A DNA stretch of 64,000 nt from Liminaster sp017519885 (GTDB lineage: Bacteria; Bacteroidota; Bacteroidia; Bacteroidales; UBA3663): the NCBI GenBank assembly GCA_017519885.1, contig JAFWRO010000021.1, positions 1-64,000 on the forward strand, read 5' to 3'. The translations under genes and the position numbers were made by a program. Under the pieces are notes generated by a model. The model was not told the DNA's origin. It did not search any database and saw only the letters and a list, made by a program, of their open reading frames with translations. Of the stretch, positions 9,347 to 16,817 are shown piece after piece. How positions within the stretch are numbered: the first letter of the stretch is position 1; every line of letters starts with the position of its first letter.

Positions 9347-9865
9347 ATGAAGAAGGTAATTAGAAATGTGGGGATTGGGGTGGCGGTGATAATCATGGTC
9401 ATGATCCTTATGCCGATATCGTTTGTGAAGACAAGTGATAGAGGGGCAACTCACGATTATTTCCCGGAGGAACTGAAGGGTAGAATCAAGGCGGAAACTG
9501 CCGGATATAGTGATGAGGAGATTGTGAAATACAGTCTGGACCTGACTGCCGAGCTGTTGAGGTTCACCAGGGTGAACGCGTTGAAGGATGGGAAGGCGAA
9601 TTGTGTGGGGTATGCCCAACTTTGCTCGAATATATGCAATTACGCCTTTGCGGCTTCTCACAGCAAGGCGAGGACGAAGCCTGTGGTGGGGTACATTGAG
9701 ATTTGTGGCATAGATGCGTGCAAAGTGGCGTATTTCCTGGCACCTGCCAAGGACAAGAACTTCGTGAAGGACCACGACTTCGTGGAATATCATCATCAAG
9801 ATGGAAAGACATTGTTCTTCGATCCTTCGATCTATGATGTGACGTTTGGTTTGCATGGGGATTAG
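9347..9865 (+). CDS. Membrane-anchored transglutaminase-like protein
   Basis: A 172-residue protein with one N-terminal membrane segment (about residues 6-27, VIRNVGIGVAVIIMVMILMP). The soluble part has NCVGYAQLCSNICN, which resembles the catalytic Cys helix of transglutaminase-like cysteine proteases. HDFVEYHHQDGKTLFFDPS could supply the His and Asp of a Cys-His-Asp triad. Function is unknown; such domains cleave or cross-link peptides. It stands alone between a strong terminator and a convergent toxin-antitoxin unit. The assignment rests on spacing and flavour of the triad, not full homology. Confidence 0.65.
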   Translation: MKKVIRNVGIGVAVIIMVMILMPISFVKTSDRGATHDYFPEELKGRIKAETAGYSDEEIVKYSLDLTAELLRFTRVNALKDGKANCVGYAQLCSNICNYAFAASHSKARTKPVVGYIEICGIDACKVAYFLAPAKDKNFVKDHDFVEYHHQDGKTLFFDPSIYDVTFGLHGD

Positions 9866-9876
9866 ACCCTCTCGGT

Positions 9877-9892
9877 CCCCCTGCATAGGGGG
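9877..9892 (+). other. Small GC hairpin after the transglutaminase-like gene
   Basis: CCCCCT (9877-9882) pairs with AGGGGG (9887-9892) 11 bases after the stop codon at 9865. No T-tract follows, so it is more likely a 3'-end stabiliser than a terminator. Confidence 0.35.
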
Positions 9893-10011
9893 ATGACTTG
9901 CTAGTCCGGACAAGACATAGGTTTAAGAAGGCGAAATGGATTCATGAATCGAAAATCGCTATCGCAGAAAAATGAGTTTTATAATATTGGATTGACCTTT
10001 AGTCTTAACGT

Positions 10012-10055
10012 TAATGACCGTATAATTAGCCGTTAATGATTCGTTAATGAATTAG
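10012..10055. repeat. 11-bp phased TAATGA repeat, copy 1
   Basis: Four consecutive 11-bp units, each beginning TAATGA or TAATTA, start at 10012, 10023, 10034 and 10045. The first unit reads TAATGACCGTA. Closely related arrays lie at 11582 and 13836. Confidence 0.7.
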
Positions 10056-10091
10056 TTGTCTGTGTGCGAATCTGATGGTTATGTCAAAAAT

Positions 10092-10121
10092 AAGAGCGAT
10101 TCCGTTGGAGGAATCGCTCTT
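10092..10121. terminator. Terminator between convergent genes
   Basis: AAGAGCGATTCC (10092-10103) pairs with GGAATCGCTCTT (10110-10121) around GTTGGA. A-rich sequence before and TTTG after make it usable from both sides. It separates the transglutaminase-like gene from the toxin gene. Confidence 0.8.
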
Positions 10122-10161
10122 TGTCGTTATGTGAGGAAAAGGTAAGCATTCGGTAAATCAC

Positions 10162-10437
10162 TTATCCAAACAAATCGGAGTGGGTACCAGTACCGGTGAA
10201 TAATAGTGTCAATTCTGTGTCATTTTGTTCCCAAATCAACAACCAATCACTTTTGATATGGCATTCCCAACAATTATCATATTCACCTGATAGTTTGTGA
10301 GGACGATAGTTCATTGGCAAACAGCCATCGGCTTCCAGCAACCTGATGGCAGTTTTAAGCAATTCCATGTTATATCCGCGTTTGCGACAACGCTCAGTAT
10401 CCTTACGGAACGTTCTAGTGATTTTTACTTCGTACAT
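10162..10437 (-). CDS. YafQ-type mRNA interferase toxin
   Basis: A 91-residue toxin of the RelE/YafQ superfamily, expected to cleave mRNA on the ribosome. The sequence carries the YafQ pattern of catalytic residues: His47 (RPHKL), His60 (WECHIKSDWLL), Asp64-Trp65, His86 and Phe90 near the C-terminus (GTHSDLFG). It follows the antitoxin gene with a gap of 4 bases, the normal antitoxin-first order. Transcribed from the promoter upstream of the antitoxin. Likely an intact type II module. Confidence 0.9.
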   Translation of the reverse strand: MYEVKITRTFRKDTERCRKRGYNMELLKTAIRLLEADGCLPMNYRPHKLSGEYDNCWECHIKSDWLLIWEQNDTELTLLFTGTGTHSDLFG

Positions 10438-10441
10438 ACGA

Positions 10442-10645
10442 CTAGATACCTAATGACTTGAACATTTCTTCTGAAGAAGAGAACTTCTCGACACGTCCAG
10501 CTCGTATGTCTTCCTGCGAACTCACGTAACTGCTCTTGGTCTTAGGAGATACTTTGTTAATCAACACTCCTAATGCGTTCAAATAGTCCATAAGGGCTTT
10601 TCCCCTAGCGGTACGTTCATTTATTTTAATAGTATAAGTTGCCAT
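10442..10645 (-). CDS. Antitoxin partner of the YafQ-type toxin
   Basis: A 67-residue acidic-tailed protein. The N-terminus (ATYTIKINERTARGKALMDYL) fits a strand-helix dimerisation segment. The C-terminal half (SSYVSSQEDIRAGRVEKFSS, then SEEMFKSLGI) resembles the toxin-wrapping tail found in Bacteroidales antitoxins. It has no RelB or DinJ signature that I can name. The assignment comes from size, order and the 4-bp gap to the toxin. It probably neutralises the toxin and represses the shared promoter. Confidence 0.8.
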   Translation of the reverse strand: MATYTIKINERTARGKALMDYLNALGVLINKVSPKTKSSYVSSQEDIRAGRVEKFSSSEEMFKSLGI

Positions 10646-10684
10646 TTTCTATTTATGTTATTCAATAAAAATCGTTTGACGCTG

Positions 10685-10716
10685 CAAATATAAGACTTTT
10701 TCTTGATACTTCCAAA
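10685..10716 (-). promoter_or_regulatory. Promoter of the toxin-antitoxin pair
   Basis: Read on the minus strand, the -7 element TATATTTG lies at 10692-10685 and the -33 element TTTG at 10716-10713, with a 20-bp spacer. The antitoxin start follows 40 bases downstream. Confidence 0.75.
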
Positions 10717-10824
10717 TAATATAAAGAAAAAAGAATAATAATGATAAAAACACTCCTTCGCTGAAGTCGGGATTCCGTGTTTGAGGCGCAGAATTGCTCC
10801 AAGGAATAAGGTGTCAAGAAAGAT

Positions 10825-11451
10825 TCACACGTATAGCTGGAACACTACGTGATCATTCTTTTCCATCCTGAGCCTGATGCCATTGAAGATGGCTTTAAGA
10901 TCTTCATTCAACTGGTCGAATGGTATGGAGTCGAGTACCTGACGGCACTCCTGCATCTTGTTCGCTTCTCGGTACAACTCTGCCTTCATCAATAGTTCTG
11001 ATCCGGAGTTCCAATTGAACGAATCGATAAATTCGACAACAGTCTTCGAGAAGAACTCAAAATCTTCGTCTGAAGGTTTGGGGGCTTCCTTGCTTCTATG
11101 GAAATAGTCGTTGTAGGAATGGATCAACCAATATCGGAGATTATTACGTGTCTTTTCATCCACTCCTTCTGACTGAAACTGTGCGTATGCTTCTTTCCAC
11201 TCGGGGAAGGTCAGTTCGCCAAGATCGAATGAGTAGCTGTTACCTTCTCCGCACTGATTCTTGCCTTCCTCATAATATTTTCCGCAGCCGGGGCATTTCT
11301 GTACTGGAGACACCATAGGAAACATTGGCGCAATCCTTTTGTTGTCGGACCAATAGGTGGCACGGATGGTATTCCCTGAAACCATTGTAAACAGTTCTTT
11401 CTTTGTCCCGCAATATGGGCACTTCACGATTTTAGCATTTCCTGGAATCAT
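10825..11451 (-). CDS. Zinc-ribbon protein of unknown function
   Basis: A 208-residue protein that I cannot assign to a named family. The N-terminal third has two CxxC knuckles (VKCPYCGTKKEL and QKCPGCGKYYEEGKNQCGEG), consistent with a zinc ribbon. The rest is helical and acidic (LTFPEWKEAYAQF, NLRYWLIHSYNDYFHRS, LLMKAELYREANKMQECRQV), possibly a tetratricopeptide-like fold. It has its own promoter and is monocistronic. No catalytic signature is visible. Confidence 0.8.
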   Translation of the reverse strand: MIPGNAKIVKCPYCGTKKELFTMVSGNTIRATYWSDNKRIAPMFPMVSPVQKCPGCGKYYEEGKNQCGEGNSYSFDLGELTFPEWKEAYAQFQSEGVDEKTRNNLRYWLIHSYNDYFHRSKEAPKPSDEDFEFFSKTVVEFIDSFNWNSGSELLMKAELYREANKMQECRQVLDSIPFDQLNEDLKAIFNGIRLRMEKNDHVVFQLYV

Positions 11452-11498
11452 AGTCTGTTCTTTTTAATTAAACTTTTTGCAGTAAATTTTTGTTGGTG

Positions 11499-11530
11499 CA
11501 AAATTAGGACCAAATAATTGGATTGTCAAG
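11499..11530 (-). promoter_or_regulatory. Promoter of the zinc-ribbon gene
   Basis: On the minus strand the -7 element TAATTTTG is at 11506-11499 and a -33-like CTTG at 11530-11527, 20 bp apart. The ATG is about 48 bases downstream. Confidence 0.6.
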
Positions 11531-11581
11531 ATGTGTGGGGGATTTTTTTGCGAATTTGAGAACTCTGTAGATTTTTAAAGT

Positions 11582-11618
11582 TAATGACCGTGTAATGAGC
11601 TGGTAATGACCATTAATA
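11582..11618. repeat. 11-bp phased TAATGA repeat, copy 2
   Basis: Units begin at 11582 (TAATGACCGTG), 11593 (TAATGAGCTGG) and 11604 (TAATGACC), in an 11-bp register that then decays. The first unit matches the arrays at 10012 and 13836. Confidence 0.65.
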
Positions 11619-11640
11619 TATAAGAAAAAAGAGAAAAAGA

Positions 11641-11685
11641 CCTCCAACTTTTGGAGGTAAAAAAAGCCTCCAATGATTTGGAGGC
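11641..11685 (-). terminator. Tandem terminators of the MNT/HEPN operon
   Basis: Two hairpins share the stem CCTCCAA/TTGGAGG: 11666-11685 and 11641-11657. On the minus strand the first is followed by TTTTTTT and the second by TCTTTTTCTC. They lie 31 bases after the HEPN stop codon and form a double stop. Confidence 0.85.
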
Positions 11686-11716
11686 GGGAAAAGGTGGGTT
11701 TGAAATATTTGGGTCG

Positions 11717-12142
11717 TTAATTGTTGTCATTGAGCCACGCTTCGAGTTTTATGCGTAGTGTATCCACAAATTGGTATGCTTGTGGCATTAATTCTTCAAC
11801 GGTTGATAGAGAATGGTTGAAAAAGTCATCATAGTCTCCGGCACTTCGTTTGGAAAAGAGTCGGCTATAGAAACGGCCTTGCTCTGGTGATAGTATTCCT
11901 GAAAGGACCACATGCTGGCCGATGCTTTGTCTTACTCCATCATGTGACTTTACATCTATTTTCAGTGAAATGAGCATTGCTGTTGCGGCATAATAGCAAG
12001 CATAATACAAACGGTTGACTGCTGTGTTATAAAAGCCGTTTGTTTTATGACTTTCTACTTCCGATAGTGTTGATAGGGCAGTTTCCAAACGATAGCGAAC
12101 TATGTCGCGACGTTGTTCGTCTGTCAATGAAAGTTTGGTCAT
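11717..12142 (-). CDS. HEPN-domain protein (toxin-side partner of an MNT/HEPN pair)
   Basis: A 141-residue all-helical HEPN protein. The helix NRLYYACYYAATAMLISL and the following VRQSIGQHVV are typical. Arg71 and His77 fit the R-x(4-6)-H ribonuclease motif. MNT/HEPN pairs are known as toxin-antitoxin systems in which the HEPN RNase is silenced by AMP transfer from the nucleotidyltransferase. Its ATG overlaps the stop of the MNT gene by 4 bases (ATGA), so the two are translationally coupled. A role as toxin is inferred from the family. Confidence 0.9.
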   Translation of the reverse strand: MTKLSLTDEQRRDIVRYRLETALSTLSEVESHKTNGFYNTAVNRLYYACYYAATAMLISLKIDVKSHDGVRQSIGQHVVLSGILSPEQGRFYSRLFSKRSAGDYDDFFNHSLSTVEELMPQAYQFVDTLRIKLEAWLNDNN

Positions 12143-12447
12143 ATTCTTATGTACTCATTTTCAACGTTTACAAAGAAGGGACTTATATGCTTTCCCCATT
12201 CTTGTTTGGGCATGATAATCGGGTTGATGAGGATGCCTGTTTGTAACTCAATTTTGTAAAGAGGTGTAAATATCATGTCTTCATCTTTGTCAGTCAACGA
12301 TGGTTTATCAACAAGAATCAAAAGGTCGATGTCGGAATTTGGACGAGCATCGCCTCTTGCCTGACTGCCATAAAGACGCACCTCTATGCCTATGGGCAAA
12401 GAGCGAAGAGCTTGGCTAATCTCATCTATGATTCGAGACTGTTTCAT
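12139..12447 (-). CDS. MNT-type minimal nucleotidyltransferase (antitoxin side)
   Basis: A 102-residue nucleotidyltransferase with the full GSxxRGx(n)SDxD motif: YGSQARGDARPNSDIDLLIL, with metal-binding Asp39 and Asp41. Family members modify the partner HEPN protein on a Tyr or block it by binding. The gene is first in a two-gene operon with its own consensus promoter and double terminator, so this is a self-contained unit. Confidence 0.92.
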   Translation of the reverse strand: MKQSRIIDEISQALRSLPIGIEVRLYGSQARGDARPNSDIDLLILVDKPSLTDKDEDMIFTPLYKIELQTGILINPIIMPKQEWGKHISPFFVNVENEYIRI

Positions 12448-12482
12448 GATTCTTCATTTTAGATTTAGTGAAAAGTGCGCTG

Positions 12483-12514
12483 CAAATATACGCAGAATTA
12501 ATTAAAAAAACAAA
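12483..12514 (-). promoter_or_regulatory. Promoter of the MNT/HEPN operon
   Basis: On the minus strand, -7 TATATTTG at 12490-12483 and -33 TTTG at 12514-12511 are separated by exactly 20 bp. The ATG is 36 bases downstream. Confidence 0.8.
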
Positions 12515-12909
12515 TTATGTCCTAATTTATGGCGGTTTTTTCTATGATTTATGGAAAAATGGCGAAATGGGTTAATTTTTTCAGCGTTCTTTTTGTGTTT
12601 CATATCAAGGGTGAACTCGAATCGGGGAATCGACACGAAAGGGGTATGGTGTTGGTGAGTTTACATTTTCGTCATTTCGACACATAGGAATAGATGTCAA
12701 ACAAGAAGGTGTGGAAAGGAATTGTTTTGGAACATCTAGGATGCCTGAAAAAATTGGCGATAGGAGGCTCTGGGCATGAATCGGTGGGATTAATCGACAA
12801 TAAGTTATGAAACTTATACAACTAAGAAAATGCTTCGTAAGGCAAGGTATCGTTTGGTATTCACTTCCGAAATTTATTTCTTTCTGCACCTTCTTTTAAT
12901 TCGGAATAT
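12515..12909. other. 395-bp region without a gene
   Basis: Apart from the adjoining promoter I see no gene, strong hairpin or repeat here. A minus-strand open frame at 12605-12889 has no recognisable features and is probably chance. The promoter of the gene at 12910 must lie in this stretch but no TAnnTTTG match is obvious. Confidence 0.5.
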
Positions 12910-13818
12910 ATGTCAAGAAATCTGTTACAATGGTTGAAACGAACTCGGATGGACGAAGGGATGATCTGGAATACTTACTTCAAGCACCGAAATAAGGAAC
13001 TGCGTGAGAGGTTCCCACAGATTGGAAGAATCGGTACGAGCAAGACCATCATGACCTATCTTCTGATTCGCAAGTTGACGGATGATGGGCTTAATTTCTA
13101 TATTTTATCTGAAAAGGATGGCAGGTATCATCCCATACAAGACGAAGACCTCTTCGGCCATTTCTATGTGGAAACCATTCGTTTTGTATTTCCCAATAAC
13201 CAAGTGGATAGATATACCATCAATTGTTACTGTAGCAGGCGTCTGTGCCGAAATCCATTTATTGAGGTTCCCGCTTTTCATTTTCGAATCAGCTTCAAAC
13301 AATGGCCGGAGAAAGATGTGATTGACTTCATCGAGCATGTGCCCGAGTTCTTTCCTAAATGGAATCGGGAGATGGGCATCATCGGACACGAAATACCAAA
13401 GATACAAAAGAGGAAGGAAATGAACAAGCTGCGAGCAAAATTGATGGGGATGCGATGCCTCGAGTCTTATATCCAGTTGCGTTATCAGGGGCTTTGCGAG
13501 ATGAAAGACGATTGGATCACTGTGATTGTTCCATTGTGCAATGGGCATGATCTGACTGTCACGACTCCTTTCGTAGACTATATCCCAAAATGGTGGGAAA
13601 GGATTGAGGAGATGGTGAAAGCATTTTATGAATATTTCACGGAACAAATTGATAGTGGTCTCATTGTTTTTGGCCCTTTTCCAAAGGAGTTCACTTGCTA
13701 TTCCAATAATCAATGGTACGACGGTTACTTCACGAGGGTTCAAAACGAAGACTTGGAAGCGCTGACCAAGAAGAAGGGATGGCGCAAATGGTGTCCGATA
13801 AGGGTGAAAATTGGTTGA
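12910..13818 (+). CDS. Hypothetical protein, unrecognised
   Basis: A 302-residue basic protein rich in Trp, Lys and Arg that I do not recognise. The N-terminus (SRNLLQWLKRTRMDEGMIWN) lacks a signal peptide, so it is probably cytoplasmic. The middle (VIDFIEHVPEFFPKWNREMG, then EIPKIQKRKEMNKLRAK) contains a charged helix. TVIVPLCNGHDLTVTTPF and WWERIEEMVKAFYEYFTEQ suggest alternating strands and helices. The AT-rich neighbourhood and lack of known relatives suggest accessory DNA. An 11-bp repeat array begins 17 bases after its stop. Confidence 0.7.
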   Translation: MSRNLLQWLKRTRMDEGMIWNTYFKHRNKELRERFPQIGRIGTSKTIMTYLLIRKLTDDGLNFYILSEKDGRYHPIQDEDLFGHFYVETIRFVFPNNQVDRYTINCYCSRRLCRNPFIEVPAFHFRISFKQWPEKDVIDFIEHVPEFFPKWNREMGIIGHEIPKIQKRKEMNKLRAKLMGMRCLESYIQLRYQGLCEMKDDWITVIVPLCNGHDLTVTTPFVDYIPKWWERIEEMVKAFYEYFTEQIDSGLIVFGPFPKEFTCYSNNQWYDGYFTRVQNEDLEALTKKKGWRKWCPIRVKIG

Positions 13819-13835
13819 CAAAGACTCTTTGACGT

Positions 13836-13879
13836 TAATGACCGTGTAATGAATCGTTAATGATTCGTTGATGATAATG
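13836..13879. repeat. 11-bp phased TAATGA repeat, copy 3
   Basis: Four 11-bp units start at 13836, 13847, 13858 and 13869 (TAATGACCGTG, TAATGAATCGT, TAATGATTCGT, TGATGATAATG). It is the cleanest of the three copies and sits just behind the stop codon of the 302-residue protein. Confidence 0.75.
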
Positions 13880-13978
13880 ATAGACCGCATTTCCCCTGCA
13901 TTGTGGCCTTATTTTGACTTTGTGTAATCGGTTGTTATGGGGGTTCGGTACGATAATAGTTCGATTTTTGCCTTGGAA

Positions 13979-14010
13979 TTTGGAAATGTGAAGTATTTGG
14001 TTTATTTTTG
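13979..14010 (+). promoter_or_regulatory. Promoter of the GH105 gene
   Basis: -33 TTTG at 13979-13982 and -7 TATTTTTG at 14003-14010, spacer 20 bp. Transcription would begin near 14017, downstream of an in-frame ATG at 14013. This decides for the later start at 14058. Confidence 0.75.
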
Positions 14011-14057
14011 GCGTGTCAATGTCAATAATTTTGGTCGTTAAATTCCTTCAATCATTT

Positions 14058-15254
14058 ATGTCATTCTTTCGTCGATCAATAATTCAGAGCGTTTTATCTC
14101 TGATCTGTCTGCTTCCAGCCGTTTCGCTGTCACAGACGCAGAACCCGATTTCTGTGGCTGAAAGGTTGGCTGACCACATCATGCAAGATCATAACCATGA
14201 ACTTTATGAGGACTCCCTCGGCCATTGCCATATCAGAAGCTATTACCAGGAGTGGCGCTATGTCAATGGTGTGTTGGGGCTTGGTATGCAGGAACTTGCA
14301 AAGGCTACGGGCAAGGCTGCATATCGGCAGTTCGTGTCGGATAACTTCGCATTCTTCTTCAATCCTAGGATCCAGCAGCGCCTGAAACGGGATTATGACC
14401 AAGGTCTGCGGGACTACGGTTATCATCGCTTCTTCACCATGGGCAGTCTGGATGACTGTGGCGCTATGGGCGCCTCGTTGGCACAATTATGGTCGGACGA
14501 TAGAGGACAGAAAGACTATGCAGACTATCTGGAGCGAATCGCACAGTATATCCTTCACGGACAGTCGCGTATGACAGGAGGCGTGTATAGCCGAGGCAAG
14601 GAACCTCAGCGGACCGTGTGGGCTGACGATCAATTCATGAGCCTTTCCTTCCTGACAAGATATGGACAGGTGTCCAATCAGGCTGAATGCCTGGATACGG
14701 CAGCCGTTATGGTGGGCCGTTTCCACAAGCTGCTTGCTGACCCAGGCACCGGACTCTATTGGCATTGCTATTATGAAGAGGATGGCGCTCCAGGTGTGGC
14801 ACATTGGGGACGAGCAATGGGCTGGTGCCTGCTTGCCCAGGCTTTTCTCCTCGATGCACTTCCCGAACAGCATCCGCAGAGGGCCGAGGTGCTTCGTATC
14901 TTCCGCGCAAACGTCAGTAGCATCTGCCGCTATCAATCTGCGTCGGGCATGTGGCATCAGCTCTTGGATAAGGCTGATTCGTATGAGGAGACATCCTGTA
15001 CCGCTATGTTCACCTATGCAGTAGCAAGAGGCGTGAGCGCACATTGGCTCGATGCTTCCTACAAAACCGTGGCATTGCGGGGGTGGGATGCAGTAGCTGA
15101 CCATGTTGCCAAGGATGGTACGCTTAAAGGCGTATGTGTGGGTACGGGCATAAGCCGTGACCTGCCTTTCTATTACTCGCGCCCTGCACCTGATGACGAT
15201 GTGCATGGGATGGGTGCCGTTATTCTGGCTGCCCTTGCGGTGAGTGATCTATGA
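14058..15254 (+). CDS. GH105 unsaturated rhamnogalacturonyl hydrolase-like, secreted
   Basis: A 398-residue member of the GH88/GH105 family, which removes unsaturated galacturonyl residues from pectin fragments made by lyases. Diagnostic segments are RYVNGVLGLGM-like substrate helix (WRYVNGVLGLGMQEL), TVWADDQFMS with the conserved catalytic Asp, HWGRAMGWCLLAQAFL, MWHQLLDKADSYEETSCTAM, and the terminal GVCVGTGISRDLPFYY. The start is placed at 14058. It gives a clean signal peptide (MSFFRRSIIQSVLSLICLLP, then AVSLSQTQ) and lies after the predicted transcription start, whereas the upstream ATG does not. No other pectin genes are nearby, so it seems to act as a stand-alone exported enzyme. Confidence 0.9.
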   Translation: MSFFRRSIIQSVLSLICLLPAVSLSQTQNPISVAERLADHIMQDHNHELYEDSLGHCHIRSYYQEWRYVNGVLGLGMQELAKATGKAAYRQFVSDNFAFFFNPRIQQRLKRDYDQGLRDYGYHRFFTMGSLDDCGAMGASLAQLWSDDRGQKDYADYLERIAQYILHGQSRMTGGVYSRGKEPQRTVWADDQFMSLSFLTRYGQVSNQAECLDTAAVMVGRFHKLLADPGTGLYWHCYYEEDGAPGVAHWGRAMGWCLLAQAFLLDALPEQHPQRAEVLRIFRANVSSICRYQSASGMWHQLLDKADSYEETSCTAMFTYAVARGVSAHWLDASYKTVALRGWDAVADHVAKDGTLKGVCVGTGISRDLPFYYSRPAPDDDVHGMGAVILAALAVSDL

Positions 15255-15277
15255 TTGAATAAGCTTGTTCCAGGACT

Positions 15278-15442
15278 ATGCAATTCTTTGACGTACAAAT
15301 AACGACAGATATGGGCGAGATGGTGGTTGTCCAGGTGGCTGCTGGGGACAGGCAGGAGGCTGAGATGACTGCTATTTCGATGGTGGAATCGGGCCATGCG
15401 GGCACGGTGGGACGAAGTGTGGTGGATTGCTTTGCGATGTAG
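15278..15442 (+). CDS. Small protein of 54 residues, unknown
   Basis: A short open frame (MQFFDVQITTDMGEMVVVQV at its start, ending SVVDCFAM) lies 23 bases after the GH105 stop. It has balanced amino-acid composition and reads as strand, strand, helix, with no low-complexity bias. No function or family is recognised. The context allows co-transcription with the GH105 gene. Confidence 0.45.
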   Translation: MQFFDVQITTDMGEMVVVQVAAGDRQEAEMTAISMVESGHAGTVGRSVVDCFAM

Positions 15443-15509
15443 CTTTTGTTTACTTTTTTGCCATAAGTGCATATATAGATGCAGAACACATTAGTTAACT
15501 TAAACAAAT

Positions 15510-16016
15510 ATGCTTATGGCAACAAAGAAAAAGACACCAATGATCACACAGTTGAGAACTCTGACATTCTTCAAGGAGAATGGACGATGGTATTTGGAAT
15601 GCGAGGAATGGGTGGAATTGATGACGAAAGAGTTTCGCAGGACTCACACCTACAAGAACGAGGCGGGAAAGGTGACGAAGTACAACGAGGTGCAGGACTT
15701 AAGCAATCCGCTGGACGACCACACCAAGCATCCTGACTGGCAAGATCCGAGTCGTGGCGAGACGCTGGTGATGGACGATTCGTTCGTCGCGCTGATCGAG
15801 CAGAAGGCTTGCGGAGCCGATAGGGTCAAGCTTGACATAATCTCCTACGGATGGGTCAGCAACACTTTCGCCCATTATCTGCGAGAAAAGATTGGCAAGG
15901 AGGGCGCTCGCTACACGGCTCGATTTGAGACGCCTTATCCCGAGACATTCCTTCTCAAGCCAGTCTTCAGCTTCCTGTTTGCTGGAACTTACCCGCTTTA
16001 CATCCACGTGAAGTAA
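15510..16016 (+). CDS. Hypothetical protein, unrecognised
   Basis: A 168-residue protein, cytoplasmic by appearance. A second Met two codons in (15516, MATKKKTPMITQLRTLTFFK) is an equally good start. Aromatic strands (GRWYLECEEWVELM and VKLDIISYGWVSNTFAHYL) surround a charged, Asp/His-rich middle (NPLDDHTKHPDWQDPS). The C-terminus (SFLFAGTYPLYIHVK) looks like a final beta strand. No known domain is recognised. It is followed by a large hairpin. Confidence 0.7.
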   Translation: MLMATKKKTPMITQLRTLTFFKENGRWYLECEEWVELMTKEFRRTHTYKNEAGKVTKYNEVQDLSNPLDDHTKHPDWQDPSRGETLVMDDSFVALIEQKACGADRVKLDIISYGWVSNTFAHYLREKIGKEGARYTARFETPYPETFLLKPVFSFLFAGTYPLYIHVK

Positions 16017-16032
16017 GGAGGGGTAAAAAAGG

Positions 16033-16101
16033 GCAACAGGGGAGAGCCCGTTGTTCCCTTCGGTCACGTCCGAGCGAAGGCCGAGGGCTCTCTCCTGTTG
16101 C
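16033..16101. other. Long hairpin between convergent genes
   Basis: GCAACAGGGGAGAGCCC (16033-16049) pairs with GGGCTCTCTCCTGTTGC (16085-16101), 16 of 17 positions complementary. Inside the loop CCTTCG and CGAAGG can form a second stem. There is no T-tract on the plus side and the element is longer than a normal terminator. It may be a structured 3' end or a miniature inverted repeat. Confidence 0.6.
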
Positions 16102-16204
16102 TGAATTCCGTTGCGCAGCTTCTTCATGATACGCGACTTGAGGGTGATGGCCACTCGGTCGCAGCTGTAGCTTTTCTGAATAACCAAATTTTGCGGAAGA
16201 AAAT

Positions 16205-16804
16205 TCACTTGAACCTTATTTGCATACGCTCGCCCTCCTCGTTATAGTAGGAGAGGAGGAAGTTTGTGGGCTTGATAGTGACGGGCTCGATATGATCCTG
16301 GAGATATTTTTGTGCACAGCCGGGCTTGAGAAAGGCGACGGTCAGGTGGTAGATCATAGTCGGGTAGGGGTAGGCGTTGGAGAAGTTGTTTCGGATGGCT
16401 CGTGACGTTTCGGCTATTGCTTCGGACTCCACGGAGCATTTGAGCACATCCCTGACTTCACCTGGGAAGTACGATACATCGACGAGTTGTGTCTCGTACT
16501 CGGAGATGTCCTTCAGATAGGTCTTCAGTTCCTTCACATCGACATCGTTTTCGAGGTAAGGGAGGAGCGTGACGTGATACTCCATCTCGAGGCCGAAGTA
16601 GTAGTTGGCTTCGTCGATGTAGAGGTCTTCGGGAGCTATGGTCTTCTGCAGATCGTCGAGGAAGGCGGGTGTTTCGTATTCGATCATCAGGGTGGCGTAG
16701 AACCTTGTGGGGTTGTCGGTCGAATTGTTGCCTCCCTTGTTGAGGAACTCGTCATCGCTTTCACGGGCCATCAGCAGAAAGCCGGTCAGGAGCAGGGACA
16801 GCAT
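16205..16804 (-). CDS. 2H-phosphoesterase-like exported or anchored protein
   Basis: A 199-residue protein with two H-x-T motifs, His77-Val-Thr (EMEYHVTLLPYL) and His153-Leu-Thr (MIYHLTVAFLKPG), spaced as in the 2H phosphoesterase superfamily (LigT, cyclic phosphodiesterases, RNA 2',5'-ligase-like). These act on 2',3'-cyclic or 2',5'-linked phosphates. I chose the Met at 16804. It starts with a hydrophobic segment (MLSLLLTGFLLMA), leaves a 13-bp gap to the upstream gene, and avoids a proline-rich, unlikely N-terminal extension. Co-directional with the RING/TerD-like gene, so the two probably form one transcript. Confidence 0.75.
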   Translation of the reverse strand: MLSLLLTGFLLMARESDDEFLNKGGNNSTDNPTRFYATLMIEYETPAFLDDLQKTIAPEDLYIDEANYYFGLEMEYHVTLLPYLENDVDVKELKTYLKDISEYETQLVDVSYFPGEVRDVLKCSVESEAIAETSRAIRNNFSNAYPYPTMIYHLTVAFLKPGCAQKYLQDHIEPVTIKPTNFLLSYYNEEGERMQIRFK

Positions 16805-16817
16805 AAGTGATGATCTT

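Noticed and set aside
12605..12889. Minus-strand open frame of 94 codons
   Set aside because: No promoter, no family and atypical composition; probably chance in a gene-free gap.
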